NCBI RefSeq assembly: GCF_000621845.1
Contig: NZ_JHXF01000009.1
Location: 62,001 to 126,000, forward strand
Origin: Ruminococcus flavefaciens MA2007
GTDB taxonomy: Bacteria > Bacillota > Clostridia > Oscillospirales > Ruminococcaceae
Length of the DNA stretch: 64,000 nt
Direction: 5' to 3'
Under the pieces are notes generated by a model. It did not search any database and was not told the DNA's origin. It saw nothing but the letters and a program-made list of their open reading frames with translations. The translations under genes and the position numbers were made by a program. The stretch's first letter is position 1. Every line of letters starts with the position of its first letter. This document shows, piece after piece, positions 25,724 through 34,632 of this stretch.

Positions 25724-26449
25724 ATGGCAAATGTAATAGAAGTAAACAATGTATATAAAGCATTCGGCAAGGGCGAGAGCATGACAAAGGTACTGTCAGG
25801 AGCTTCGCTGAGCGTTGAAAAGGGCGAGTTCGTATCACTTATGGGAGCTTCGGGAAGCGGCAAATCTACGCTTCTGTATCTCATAGGCGGACTTGACAGA
25901 TACTTCAACGGAACGATCAATGTGTGCGGAAACGACATCGGCAAGATGAAGGAGAAAGACCTTTCAAAGATGAGACTTGATAAGATAGGCTTTATCTTCC
26001 AGTTCTACAATCTTGTCCAGAATCTCAACGTTGAGGACAATATCCTTCTTCCATCAAGCGTAAAGGGCAAGAGCAAGGCTGAGATGAAAGATCAGCTCGA
26101 CGAGATACTCCGTATAACAGGACTTACCGAAAAGCGCAAGGCAAAGCCCTCAGAGCTTTCGGGCGGTCAGCAGCAGAGAGTAGCTATCGCAAGAGCAGTC
26201 ATCGGCAATCCCGAGATAATCCTTGCAGACGAGCCCACAGGTAACCTTGACTCAAATGCAGGCGCCGAGATAATGAAGCTGTTCTCTGAGATAAACAAGG
26301 AGAAAGGCATAACTATCCTTCAGGTAACACACTCCCACAAGTGTGCTTCATACGGCGACAGGATAATCGAGCTGGTAAACGGCAGAACAGATATACAGTC
26401 TGATGAAAACGCAGAAGCTCCCGTACAGGAAACTGTTGCTGCTCAGTAA
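25724..26449 (+). CDS. ABC transporter ATP-binding protein (LolD/MacB type)
   Basis: A 241-residue ATPase. The Walker A GASGSGKST is near residue 40, the Q-loop FIFQFYNL near 89, the signature LSGGQQQRVAIARA near 146, the Walker B IILADEPTGNLD near 166 and the H-loop VTHS near 200. It belongs to the MacB/LolD subfamily that partners FtsX-type permeases and is the energising subunit for the preceding gene. A strong terminator follows. Confidence 0.96.
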   Translation: MANVIEVNNVYKAFGKGESMTKVLSGASLSVEKGEFVSLMGASGSGKSTLLYLIGGLDRYFNGTINVCGNDIGKMKEKDLSKMRLDKIGFIFQFYNLVQNLNVEDNILLPSSVKGKSKAEMKDQLDEILRITGLTEKRKAKPSELSGGQQQRVAIARAVIGNPEIILADEPTGNLDSNAGAEIMKLFSEINKEKGITILQVTHSHKCASYGDRIIELVNGRTDIQSDENAEAPVQETVAAQ

Positions 26450-26461
26450 TACATAAGAAAA

Positions 26462-26487
26462 AGGACGTCTCAGACGTCCTTTTTTTT
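26462..26487. terminator. terminator between the ABC operon and the tetR gene
   Basis: AGGACGTCT (26462-26470) and AGACGTCCT (26472-26480) form a near-perfect palindrome followed by eight T residues on the + strand and preceded by A residues for the minus strand. It overlaps the stop codon of the convergent tetR-type gene. Confidence 0.88.
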
Positions 26488-27036
26488 GCTGTAATTCTTG
26501 AAATACAGTCCTCCGAAGAGACTGAACATCAGCCTTGTGAGAAATGCTACGTCAGCCTTGCTGCCCTGAAGAACATAGTTCTTTGCTATGCTGTTCATGC
26601 CGCTGGCTATGAAGTCCACGATAAATACGCGGTCATCGTCGGAAACGTCCCCGATGAAATGCTCGCATTCAAGGAGCGACTTATACTGTACATCATAGAG
26701 AAAGTGTATCATATCGTTTCGCACCAGAAGCTCTATGATATGGCTGTTATCCACGATATATCTGCTGTAGCCCTCGCAGAATGAGCGAAATGCCGCAGAA
26801 TGACAGGTAGGGGAGTTTTTATCGGGAAGAAAGCAGCAGTTATGGCTCAGCTCATATACTACGACGTTTTCCTTTGTGCCGAAAAGTGAATAGAAGGTCT
26901 GGCGTGATACCTGAGCCTCGCGGCAGAGGTCACTTACGCTTATATCATTGAATGGCATTGTTTCAAGAAGCCGCAGAAGCGCTTCTGAGATAAGCTTCTG
27001 AGACAGGAGAGCGGATTTATTGCTGCCTTTATACAT
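26470..27036 (-). CDS. TetR/AcrR family transcriptional regulator
   Basis: A 188-residue repressor. The N-terminal helix-turn-helix reads ISEALLRLLETMPFNDISVS DLCREAQVSRQTFYSLFGTKE in two pieces (residues about 12-52), and the C-terminal half is the ligand-binding/dimer domain with no recognisable ligand. ATG 27036 (MYKGSNKS) is preferred because the upstream TTG at 27090 lies within a palindromic operator and downstream of the promoter start point. It is divergent from the DUF1858 gene, and two matching palindromes overlap the two -35 boxes, so it very likely represses itself and its neighbour. Confidence 0.87.
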   Translation of the reverse strand: MYKGSNKSALLSQKLISEALLRLLETMPFNDISVSDLCREAQVSRQTFYSLFGTKENVVVYELSHNCCFLPDKNSPTCHSAAFRSFCEGYSRYIVDNSHIIELLVRNDMIHFLYDVQYKSLLECEHFIGDVSDDDRVFIVDFIASGMNSIAKNYVLQGSKADVAFLTRLMFSLFGGLYFKNYSKKKDV

Positions 27037-27076
27037 GGACAAAATACCTCGCTTTGTAAAAGTTGACGGTAGCTCC

Positions 27077-27132
27077 TTGACAAATGTCAAAGACTATGAT
27101 AATATTATAACAACAGGCTGGACATTTGTCAA
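27077..27132. promoter_or_regulatory. overlapping divergent promoters with paired TetR operators
   Basis: Two 14-bp palindromes of the form TTGACA-NN-TGTCAA lie at 27077-27090 and 27119-27132 (the second reads TGGACATTTGTCAA). Each contains a -35 box. Plus strand: TTGACA 27077-27082, 17 bases, TAATAT 27100-27105, driving the DUF1858 gene. Minus strand: TTGACA 27132-27127, 17 bases, TATAAT 27109-27104, driving the tetR-type gene. The -10 boxes overlap. The arrangement is what a self-regulating divergent switch would look like. Confidence 0.85.
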
Positions 27133-27161
27133 GCCCTGAATAAAAAAACGGAGGTCACAAT

Positions 27162-27362
27162 ATGGCACAGGTTACAAAGGAAACAAAGATAGGCGAGCTT
27201 CTCCAGCTTGATAAGGACGTATCACCAATTCTTTTCAGTATCGGAATGCACTGCCTCGGATGTCCTGCATCACAGGGCGAGTCCATCGAGGAAGCAGCAA
27301 TGGTCCACGGAGTAAACGCAGACGAGCTTGTAAACGCTATCAACCAGAAGCTTGCTGAATAA
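27162..27362 (+). CDS. DUF1858 redox-disulfide domain protein
   Basis: A 66-residue protein consisting only of a DUF1858 domain (helical, with GMHCLGCPAS giving a CxxC pair near residues 31-34). The family is associated with redox disulfide proteins and hybrid-cluster proteins; biochemical function is not settled. GGAGGT lies 8 bases before the ATG. It is controlled by the divergent TetR switch and followed by its own terminator, so it is a single-gene unit whose expression seems to matter enough for a dedicated repressor. Confidence 0.85.
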   Translation: MAQVTKETKIGELLQLDKDVSPILFSIGMHCLGCPASQGESIEEAAMVHGVNADELVNAINQKLAE

Positions 27363-27376
27363 TAGCATATAAAATC

Positions 27377-27402
27377 AATGGCACCCTTTCGGGTGCCATT
27401 TT
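27377..27402. terminator. bidirectional terminator
   Basis: AATGGCACCC (27377-27386) pairs with GGGTGCCATT (27391-27400) around TTTC, with T residues on both strands. It closes the DUF1858 gene and the convergent membrane-protein gene. Confidence 0.88.
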
Positions 27403-27404
27403 CG

Positions 27405-29396
27405 TTATGGAGTAACTATATTGTGGTCGTATACCAGCAGATTGAAATCAGTTCCGTTGATATTTCTATAAGCTGTACGTATCGGCTCATGGTACATCGG
27501 GAAGTCTGAGAGATTCATCTGATCCATTTCGTAGCCTGAAAGAAGCAGGAAGTATTCGCCCTGCTCAGGATCAGTCTCATACCATCTCTTAGAGGATTGA
27601 TAGTGACGCATGAATACGCCTCTTTCGTTTACGTCTACATCGCTTACCTTTATGCTCTCGCCTGTGATAACAGTTACCGAGTTAGCATTCCAGAAAGTAG
27701 CATAGCCTCTGTTTACGCCTTCGTCCTCAAGGAAATCAGCGATCATATACTGAGTATTGTGTTTGTACTCGTCCTTCTTCATCTTTCTGACGTCGTTGCA
27801 GTGGAGCACTCCTGCCATGAATATAGGCACGAAGAGTATTACAGTAATTCTCGAAACATCTGCGCTTCTTGTGACAGACCATGAAAGGAAGAGTATGCTT
27901 ACTATAAGGGCAGTGCCTATCATAGGGATAATACGCCAGTCTGCTGCTGCAAGAACACCGAAAACATATCCCATGATGTTTACAGCTGTAACAGCCCAGT
28001 GCATCCATATCCAGATACGTAGCATCTTAGCTCTGCGGTCATCGCCGAACTTCTTGTAATAGCAGGTAGCGATTACAGGGATAACAGCGATAAGGACAGC
28101 AGCCATAAGGAATATCATATTCGGGATACCCTCTTCGCTTGTGAACTTTACATACTGTAAGCTCTTTACGCCGAGAAGTCTCATCCATGCAAACGGGAGA
28201 TTATGGAAATGCTCCAGCCATTCCTCCATAGGTGAGAAGTTTGAATTTGCATCCTGATAGCCTGCTGTCATGCCTCCGAGGAGCTTGTTGTTTATAGCGT
28301 TTCCTGCGACAGCCATACCGAGGAATACCACACATCTGAAAGCAACGGAAAATGTCTTGCCGCTGAGTATCGGGTGCTTGGTGTTCACGAACTGCTCTGC
28401 GAAGATAGCTCCTGCGAATGGGAGAGCAAACAGAGTAAAGCCTGTGATGCCGTCTGTACCTGTAAGAAGCATGAATAAGCAGATACAGAGGAAGATAACG
28501 AGCTTGTGGATAATTGTCTTTTTATTGTTCTTGCCGTCTTTTTTGAGGGTTCTTGCCTTGCTGCTGACAGTAAGGTATCGGAAATACATGAATGCGCCTA
28601 TTACAAGGAAGAGGATACCTAAGCTGTAGTAAATGGTATGTCCCCAGAATATCTCTCTCATTTTCTGAGTAGAAAGCGTAATGGAAAGGAAAATAGCCGT
28701 TGCTACAAGTGACATGGGATAGCTGCCTGTCATCTCATGTATCATGAATACAAGGAATACAGTCAGCAGTACAAAGAAGCACATCATGCCGACGATATGC
28801 GCGGTCATTGAGAGTCCGAAGAAGTGGAGCAGGGGATACATGATAGTGCTTGTGCTGAACGGCAGGAAGCAGGCATAGCTGAACTCCTGATCGTATACAT
28901 GACCGCTCTCTGCGGTAGCGTTAGCCCACATGATAGTATCTGTGCAGTCTGCGTGGAACTCTGCTTTCTGAGCAGTAGTTACGTAGTATATAGTAACGCA
29001 TACAGCTCCGAGGAAAATGACGCCTGCGACTACCCAGATGATTATCTTGCTGAGCAGGTCGAAGTGATACTTCTCACGGAGAGAAACAGGAGCCTTTTCA
29101 GCTTCCTCAGCTTCGTTGCTTTCCTCAGTTTTTTCCTCCTCGGCTACTTTTTCGTCAGCCTTTTCGGGAGCTTCCTCGGCTTCATCTGCCTTTTCGTCGG
29201 AGTCCTCGGTAAGGTCGAGGATATTCTCGGTTGCGTCAGCTGCGTCTTCTGTAAGGTCTATGACGTCGGAAGCAGTCTCCTCAGCGGTTTCTGCCGCCTT
29301 TTCAGCATTTTCACTGACCTCCTGTGCAGCTTCGGCAGCCTTTTTAACAGCGTCTTCTGTGTTTTCTGCGGCGCTGTTTTTATTATTTTTTGACAA
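27405..29396 (-). CDS. large polytopic membrane protein, possibly glycosyltransferase-like
   Basis: About 663 residues. The first 110 are cytoplasmic and unusually rich in Glu, Ala and Asp with TAEEASD-like repeats; then about 11 membrane segments follow (first near IIIWVVAGVIFLGAVCV), with an extracellular loop containing ENPFMEEW-like and FHNLPFAWMRL sequences, and a C-terminal soluble domain with GYATFWNANSVTVITG and YYLLLSGY-type segments. The plan recalls GT-C membrane glycosyltransferases, but no DxD-type motif is certain, so this is only a possibility. TTG 29396 is chosen since TAAGGAG lies 9 bases upstream. It is the last gene of an operon with gtrA and an FAD oxidoreductase. Confidence 0.65.
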   Translation of the reverse strand: MSKNNKNSAAENTEDAVKKAAEAAQEVSENAEKAAETAEETASDVIDLTEDAADATENILDLTEDSDEKADEAEEAPEKADEKVAEEEKTEESNEAEEAEKAPVSLREKYHFDLLSKIIIWVVAGVIFLGAVCVTIYYVTTAQKAEFHADCTDTIMWANATAESGHVYDQEFSYACFLPFSTSTIMYPLLHFFGLSMTAHIVGMMCFFVLLTVFLVFMIHEMTGSYPMSLVATAIFLSITLSTQKMREIFWGHTIYYSLGILFLVIGAFMYFRYLTVSSKARTLKKDGKNNKKTIIHKLVIFLCICLFMLLTGTDGITGFTLFALPFAGAIFAEQFVNTKHPILSGKTFSVAFRCVVFLGMAVAGNAINNKLLGGMTAGYQDANSNFSPMEEWLEHFHNLPFAWMRLLGVKSLQYVKFTSEEGIPNMIFLMAAVLIAVIPVIATCYYKKFGDDRRAKMLRIWIWMHWAVTAVNIMGYVFGVLAAADWRIIPMIGTALIVSILFLSWSVTRSADVSRITVILFVPIFMAGVLHCNDVRKMKKDEYKHNTQYMIADFLEDEGVNRGYATFWNANSVTVITGESIKVSDVDVNERGVFMRHYQSSKRWYETDPEQGEYFLLLSGYEMDQMNLSDFPMYHEPIRTAYRNINGTDFNLLVYDHNIVTP

Positions 29397-29453
29397 TGAT
29401 ATCAACTCCTTAGAATTTTATAGGCGGATACTATCCGCCTATAATAATTAATT

Positions 29454-29939
29454 TCAGTTCTTGTCTTCCTTTTTGGTATAAAGGAGTATTTTTCTTGCGA
29501 AGAAGTTCCAGAGGAACGATACCGCAGTTGAAACTACCTTTGCGATTATCTGGAAGAGGCTTGTTGTATCGCCAAGCCATATCTCGAAAAGCTTTGTAAT
29601 GCCAATGGTTATGAGAAGTCCCACAACACCGATAGCGGCAAAGCTGATAAACTCAACAAACTTGTTCTCTACCTTTGAGTTTTTGAATATCCAGAATGTG
29701 CTTATAACATAGTTTACTGCAAGACCTGCGATAAATGACAGGGAATTGGCTATCCAGCCGAATTCTTTCTGTTCTCCGAAAGCAAATCTGAACAGTATAT
29801 AGGATAATGCGAAGTCAACGACAAATGCAAGTCCGCCGACGAAAAGGTAGCGGAAGAACTGTATCAGCGTATTATCCGTATCACCGACAAACAGCTTCTT
29901 GAACTGCTTGTCGCGGAATATCTGCTTAATCTCGTCCAT
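29454..29939 (-). CDS. GtrA family membrane protein
   Basis: A 161-residue protein with four membrane helices (FLFVGGLAFVVDFALSYILF in pieces, SFIAGLAVNYVISTFWIF, FAAIGVVGLLITIGITKLF, KVVSTAVSFLWNFFARK). GtrA proteins are thought to move polyprenyl-phosphate-linked sugars across the membrane for glycan decoration. Its ATG shares a base with the preceding stop (TAATG), so it is translationally coupled to the FAD oxidoreductase gene. Confidence 0.9.
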   Translation of the reverse strand: MDEIKQIFRDKQFKKLFVGDTDNTLIQFFRYLFVGGLAFVVDFALSYILFRFAFGEQKEFGWIANSLSFIAGLAVNYVISTFWIFKNSKVENKFVEFISFAAIGVVGLLITIGITKLFEIWLGDTTSLFQIIAKVVSTAVSFLWNFFARKILLYTKKEDKN

Positions 29940-31498
29940 TACTTCTGCTTCTCCTCGTGATATTCCTTTTCGGTATTAACGTTCCAGATAGCAGACTTGT
30001 CTGTGCTGCCGTTCTTGATAGCCTTTACAGCCTCAAAGGAGGTTACCATAGAGTGGTCGATATTGTTGTATCTGTGCTGACCGTTACGTCCTACACAGAA
30101 AAGGTTCGGGATAGTATCGAGGTAGCTGATGAGCTTGTCCATTTCTTCGTATGTATCGAAGTAAGCAGGATAAGCCTTCTTAACCTTTTCCATATGCGTG
30201 TCGATGACCTCGTCTGCGCTGTCGATAAGACCGAGCTTTACCATTTCCTTAACGCAGAAGTCAGAGAACTGCTCCTCAGTCATGTTCCAGAACTTGTCGC
30301 CCTCTGTTACGAAGTACTCAAGACCTACCCATACAGTATGTCCGAGGTCCTTTACCATGTAAGGAGACCAGTTGTTGTATATCTGGAAACGTCCCATTTT
30401 AACACGTCTGTCCTGAACGTAAACCCAGCAGTCAGGCACGATGTTGCCCACAGTCTTCATAGTAGTCTTGTTCTTGAGCTTGAGCTTGGGAACGAGAACA
30501 CCGAGTGTCATGTAGTCACGGTAGGGAAGTCCTGCTGCGATACGTGAAGCGTCCTCGGGAACATCGTTCATTCCAGCAACGAGGTCCTTTACAGGCATTG
30601 ATGAGATAACAACGTCGCCGCTGAGCTCAACTTCCTGACCGTCCTTGATGTATGTAACACCTGTGAGAACGTTGTCGGAGTTCTTGTGAAGCTTCTTGAC
30701 AGCAGCCTCCATGATGATGTGACCGCCAAGCTTCTGAACCTCGTCAGCAGTTACCTCCCAGAGCTGTCCGGGACCGAGCTTAGGGTACTTGAATTCCTCG
30801 ATAAGAGATGTATTTACCTTACGGTTCTTTACCTTGAAGAGCTTTCCGAAGAAGTCCTTGATGATACCTACGATAGAGAGTCCCTTTGTACGCTGAGCGC
30901 CCCATGAAGCGTCTATCTCGCTGGGGTGTCTGCCCCAGAGATTCTCGGTGTAGTACTCGAAGAACATGGAGTAGAGCTCCTTACCGAAGCAGTTGATGTA
31001 GAAGTTTTCAAGATTTGTCTCAGGGCGCTTGTGGATAGCAGCCTTGAGGTAGCTGAAGCCGACCTTCATTGTTGTGAAGAATCCGAAGTTCTTGATAGTT
31101 TCGGGCTTCAGTGAAACAGGGTAATCATAGAACTTGTCGTTGAAAAGGATACGTGAAACTCTGCGTCTCTTGAGCATTACGCGGTTTTCCTTCTGAGGAT
31201 CGGGACCGCCTGCTTCAACGTTTACGTGTCTTTTGAGGAATTTGTCGTCCGATGACGGCGAGCCCTGCATAGGAAGCATATTGCTCCACCACTGATTTAC
31301 CTCGGGGATCTTGGAGAAGAAGCGGTGACCGCCCATATCCATACGGTTGCCCTTGTAGTTTACAGTTTTGGAGATACCGCCGATAGCGGTAGTTTCCTCA
31401 AGGACGGTAACGTCGTACTCTCCCGAGCCGTCCTTCAGAAGCTCATATGCAGCGGTAAGACCGGCAGGTCCTGCGCCGATGATAATGACTTTTTTCAT
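29939..31498 (-). CDS. FAD-dependent oxidoreductase, UDP-galactopyranose mutase-like fold
   Basis: A 519-residue flavoprotein. The N-terminus ([18 protein letters not shown]) is the dinucleotide-binding GxGxxG, with an acidic residue at the end of strand 2 (VLEE). Segments such as [29 protein letters not shown] and [15 protein letters not shown] match the UDP-galactopyranose-mutase/protoporphyrinogen-oxidase-like group found next to GtrA genes. True substrate unknown; a nucleotide or lipid-linked sugar is likely from context. It is the first gene of the minus-strand operon. Confidence 0.82.
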   Translation of the reverse strand: MKKVIIIGAGPAGLTAAYELLKDGSGEYDVTVLEETTAIGGISKTVNYKGNRMDMGGHRFFSKIPEVNQWWSNMLPMQGSPSSDDKFLKRHVNVEAGGPDPQKENRVMLKRRRVSRILFNDKFYDYPVSLKPETIKNFGFFTTMKVGFSYLKAAIHKRPETNLENFYINCFGKELYSMFFEYYTENLWGRHPSEIDASWGAQRTKGLSIVGIIKDFFGKLFKVKNRKVNTSLIEEFKYPKLGPGQLWEVTADEVQKLGGHIIMEAAVKKLHKNSDNVLTGVTYIKDGQEVELSGDVVISSMPVKDLVAGMNDVPEDASRIAAGLPYRDYMTLGVLVPKLKLKNKTTMKTVGNIVPDCWVYVQDRRVKMGRFQIYNNWSPYMVKDLGHTVWVGLEYFVTEGDKFWNMTEEQFSDFCVKEMVKLGLIDSADEVIDTHMEKVKKAYPAYFDTYEEMDKLISYLDTIPNLFCVGRNGQHRYNNIDHSMVTSFEAVKAIKNGSTDKSAIWNVNTEKEYHEEKQK

Positions 31499-31646
31499 GA
31501 TGTATTACCTTTTCCCTTCCACGGAGCGGTGAGCTCCGAAAAATGCTTTATAATAATTAGACGTATGGGAAAGAAAAAACTCTCACCATTCCGAGAAATT
31601 TTTTTCTTTTATTCAAATAAGTAAAATTAGCCATACTATAAAGTAC

Positions 31647-31675
31647 ATTATATCACATATAAAAATAATAATCAA
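31647..31675 (-). promoter_or_regulatory. sigma-A promoter for the FAD-oxidoreductase operon
   Basis: On the minus strand, TTGATT (31675-31670), 17 bases, TATAAT (31652-31647). The leader to ATG 31498 is about 140 bases and contains a GGAGC/GCTCC hairpin near 31523-31538. Confidence 0.65.
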
Positions 31676-31768
31676 GAGAAACGACGAATTTTTCGGCTCT
31701 GTCCAAAAAAAGTGCATAATTAACAGGAGTGCACAGTCTGATTTGTGCATATATACAAAATTGTCAGA

Positions 31769-32076
31769 ACTAAGAGCTAAGAACTAAGAGCTAAGAACTA
31801 AGACTGTAGGGGCGGCGTTTCGCCGCCCGTCAGGGGACGCCCTCAATTGCAGGGCGTCCCTCTCCCGAAAACAATTCACTGGATTGTTTTCGGGATTCAC
31901 CCTTGCGGAGCGCCTTCGTATCATGGGCTCTGCCCAAACCCGCCAGAGGCTCTGCCTCTGGACTCCGCCTAAGGAACACGTCCCTTAGGAATCCCGTTCA
32001 TACTATCAGCGAGTAAATTCGGAGTAGATATTTCTACTTACTAATCACTTTGCACTAATCACTAATAACTAAAAAG
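31769..32076. repeat. hairpin-rich repeat with 7-bp-period ends, copy 2
   Basis: The left end is (AACTAAG AGCTAAG) units in tandem from 31769; the right end is ACTAATC/ACTAATA heptads at 32039-32072. Between them lie at least five hairpins: GGGCGGCG/CGCCGCCC (31811), GGGACGCCCT/AGGGCGTCCC (31834), CCCGAAAACAAT/ATTGTTTTCGGG (31863), CCAGAGGC/GCCTCTGG (31943) and CCTAAGG/CCTTAGG. No coding frame spans it. It fills most of the gap between the FAD-oxidoreductase operon and thiC; 31676-31768 shows nothing else. Confidence 0.75.
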
Positions 32077-32101
32077 GCGCACATGAAGTGCGCCTTGGAT
32101 A

Positions 32102-33415
32102 TTACTTTTCAGTGCAGAACTCGACCTTTTCGCCGTTGAGTATCATATTTGTAGTTCTTACGGCGCACATCTTGCCGCACATTGAGCAGGTGTGTCTGTC
32201 AGCAGGGGGAGTGCTCTCGAAGTATGCGCGAGCCTTTTCGCCGTCAACAGCTATCTCGAACATCTTGTCCCAGTCAACTGCGTGACGAGCCTCAGCCATA
32301 GCGTTGTCGCGGTCTGTAGCGTGTGGTATGCCCTTTGCGATATCAGCTGCGTGAGCTGCGATAAGGCTTGCTATGATACCCTCCTTAACGTCGTTTGTAT
32401 CAGGCAGGCGAAGGTGCTCGGCAGGAGTAACATAGCAGAGGAAGTCTGCACCGCTTGCAGCTGCAATAGCACCGCCGATAGCAGATGTGATGTGGTCATA
32501 GCCGGGGAATATGTCAGTTACAAGAGGTCCGAGAACATAGAAGGGAGCGTTGTGGCAGATACGCTTCTGTATCTTCATATTTGCAGCTATCTCGTTCATT
32601 GCCATGTGACCGGGACCTTCGACCATTACCTGAACGTCCTTTGCCCATGCTCTTTCCGTAAGAGCGCCAAGCTCAATAAGCTCGGATATCTGACCTGCGT
32701 CTGTAGAGTCGTCGATACAGCCCGGGCGGAGTGCGTCACCGAGGGAGATAGTGCAGTCAAATTCGCGGAGAATGTCGAGAACTTCGTCGTAATGCTCGTA
32801 GAACGGGTTCTCGTTGCCTGTCATCATCATCCATGCGAAGAGCAGTGAGCCGCCGCGTGAGACGATGTTCATTTTGCGTCCCTCTCTGCGGAAAGCCTCA
32901 ACAGCACGGCGATTGATACCTGCATGGATAGTCATGAAGTCAACGCCCTCTTCCGCGTGAGCACGTACAACTCTGAGGAAGTCCTCTGCGGTTATTTCGA
33001 GGAGGTCCTTTTCAAGGTAGCCGATAGCGTCGTACATAGGAACAGTACCTATCATAGCAGGAGCTTTTTCGATAAGAGCCTTTCTGAAAGTGTTTGTCTT
33101 GCCGTAGTTGGAGAGGTCCATGATAGCCTCAGCGCCGAATTTCAGCGCCATGTCCACCTTTTCCATTTCCACGTCGTAGTTCTTGGCGTCACCTGAGATA
33201 CCGAGGTTTACGTTTATCTTGGTTCGCATTTTAGTACCGATACCCTCTGGGGATATGGACTTGTGGTTGATGTTGCAGGGGATACAAACCTCGCCCTTTG
33301 CAACGAGAGCGCGGAGCTCCTCGGGTGTGATATATTCTTTCTTGGCAACTACTTCCATTTCGGGAGTTATGATACCCTTTTTAGCTGCTTCCATCTGTGT
33401 ATGATAATTTCTCAT
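32102..33415 (-). CDS. thiC: phosphomethylpyrimidine synthase ThiC
   Basis: A 437-residue radical SAM enzyme that rearranges aminoimidazole ribotide into hydroxymethylpyrimidine phosphate for thiamine. Recognisable segments are [36 protein letters not shown] in pieces, [17 protein letters not shown] and [14 protein letters not shown]. The C-terminal CSMCGKMC is the CxxCxxxxC-type cluster motif peculiar to ThiC. Third gene of the riboswitch-controlled thiD-cytX-thiC operon; thiE/thiM and thiazole genes are not in the window. Confidence 0.97.
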   Translation of the reverse strand: MRNYHTQMEAAKKGIITPEMEVVAKKEYITPEELRALVAKGEVCIPCNINHKSISPEGIGTKMRTKINVNLGISGDAKNYDVEMEKVDMALKFGAEAIMDLSNYGKTNTFRKALIEKAPAMIGTVPMYDAIGYLEKDLLEITAEDFLRVVRAHAEEGVDFMTIHAGINRRAVEAFRREGRKMNIVSRGGSLLFAWMMMTGNENPFYEHYDEVLDILREFDCTISLGDALRPGCIDDSTDAGQISELIELGALTERAWAKDVQVMVEGPGHMAMNEIAANMKIQKRICHNAPFYVLGPLVTDIFPGYDHITSAIGGAIAAASGADFLCYVTPAEHLRLPDTNDVKEGIIASLIAAHAADIAKGIPHATDRDNAMAEARHAVDWDKMFEIAVDGEKARAYFESTPPADRHTCSMCGKMCAVRTTNMILNGEKVEFCTEK

Positions 33416-33438
33416 AATATAATTCTCCTGTTTAGCAT

Positions 33439-34632
33439 TTATTCTGTTTTAGCCTTGAGTGATTTTGCGCTTCCTGCAAATATTTTCTTTGCGGCAACGC
33501 AGATGATAATAGTTACAGCCATATCGGGCAGTGTATTTCCTACGGGGATATCCTTGGTCATAAGGAATCTGTAAAGGGCAAAGCCCAGTACCCATACGAT
33601 ACAGCTTATTATGTCGAAGCTCTTGTCTGAGCTGTCTTTTTTGAGTATGAAATGGTCTGCTATCTGAACAGCTATCATAGGTGCGAATACCGAGCCGATA
33701 AGATAGAGGAAGTTTGTTATATCCTCCATAGGGAAGAGTATAGCTCCTGCTGTACCGATAACGGCAGCTGCAACAGCCACCCATTTGCCCTTGAGCTTTG
33801 CAAGTATGGACTCTCCCGAGATACCTGCCGAGTAAGCGTCAAGGAATGTAGTTGTAACTGTTGAGAATACCACGATAAGGAGACCTGCTATGCCAAGACC
33901 TGCCTTTACCATTATCTGAGCGATATCGGATTCAGCGGTGAAAATAGCGGCTCCCATGCCGATAGCGTACATCCAGCAGCTGATTATACCGTAAACTACA
34001 GCGCTTGCAGCGGTTGCAGCCACGGGCTTTTCGGCTTCTCTTGTGTAGTCGCTGATGAGAGGCAGCCATGAAAGAGGCATTGCTACCGAGAGCTCCACAG
34101 CAGCGCCGAAGCTCATGCTCTCCTCTGAAACAGGCAGCTCGCTGCCGTCAAAGAAGATGACCTTGCATAGTATCAGTGTAAGTATGAAAAGTGCAGCCAT
34201 AGCCACAGTATTTATCTTGCCGAGGTTTTTGATACCGATGAGTATCCAGAGGATAATGAGTCCGCCGATGACGAGACACCATACCCATTTTCCTGCGTCA
34301 AAGATACCGTTTGCAGCCAGTGAGCCGTCGTATATCATTATCGCGGTCCAGCCCACCAGCTGAAGCACGTTGAGTATCGAAAAGAAGATACCACCCTTGC
34401 TGCCAAAGCTCATTTTTACTGTCTCCATAGCGCTCCTGCGAGTCCTGCCGCCGATAAGACCGGCAAGGAAAAGCATAGTGCAGCCGATGATATGACCGAT
34501 TATTACGGCGAGAAGACCTTTTCCGAAGCCGAGAGGTGCGAAGTATGTACCTGTGATTATCTCGGCAATTGAAACGCCTGCGCCGAACCATATAAGTCCG
34601 TTTTCGTAAACTGAGGTGCGCTTCTGTTCCAT
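33439..34632 (-). CDS. cytX: hydroxymethylpyrimidine transporter CytX
   Basis: A 397-residue NCS1-family permease with about 12 membrane segments. The N-terminal [18 protein letters not shown] and [14 protein letters not shown] segments are typical of CytX, the putative hydroxymethylpyrimidine importer named for its recurrent place in TPP-controlled operons. Its start overlaps the thiD stop by one base, and thiC follows after 23 bases, so pyrimidine uptake, phosphorylation and synthesis are expressed together. Confidence 0.92.
   Translation of the reverse strand: MEQKRTSVYENGLIWFGAGVSIAEIITGTYFAPLGFGKGLLAVIIGHIIGCTMLFLAGLIGGRTRRSAMETVKMSFGSKGGIFFSILNVLQLVGWTAIMIYDGSLAANGIFDAGKWVWCLVIGGLIILWILIGIKNLGKINTVAMAALFILTLILCKVIFFDGSELPVSEESMSFGAAVELSVAMPLSWLPLISDYTREAEKPVAATAASAVVYGIISCWMYAIGMGAAIFTAESDIAQIMVKAGLGIAGLLIVVFSTVTTTFLDAYSAGISGESILAKLKGKWVAVAAAVIGTAGAILFPMEDITNFLYLIGSVFAPMIAVQIADHFILKKDSSDKSFDIISCIVWVLGFALYRFLMTKDIPVGNTLPDMAVTIIICVAAKKIFAGSAKSLKAKTE

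Noticed and set aside
27036..27090. Upstream TTG start for the TetR-type regulator
   Set aside because: It lies within the operator palindrome and has no binding site; ATG 27036 gives a normal length.
31769..31806. Possible CRISPR array in the CTAAGAA repeats
   Set aside because: The units are 7 bases in direct tandem without spacers, and no cas genes are present.
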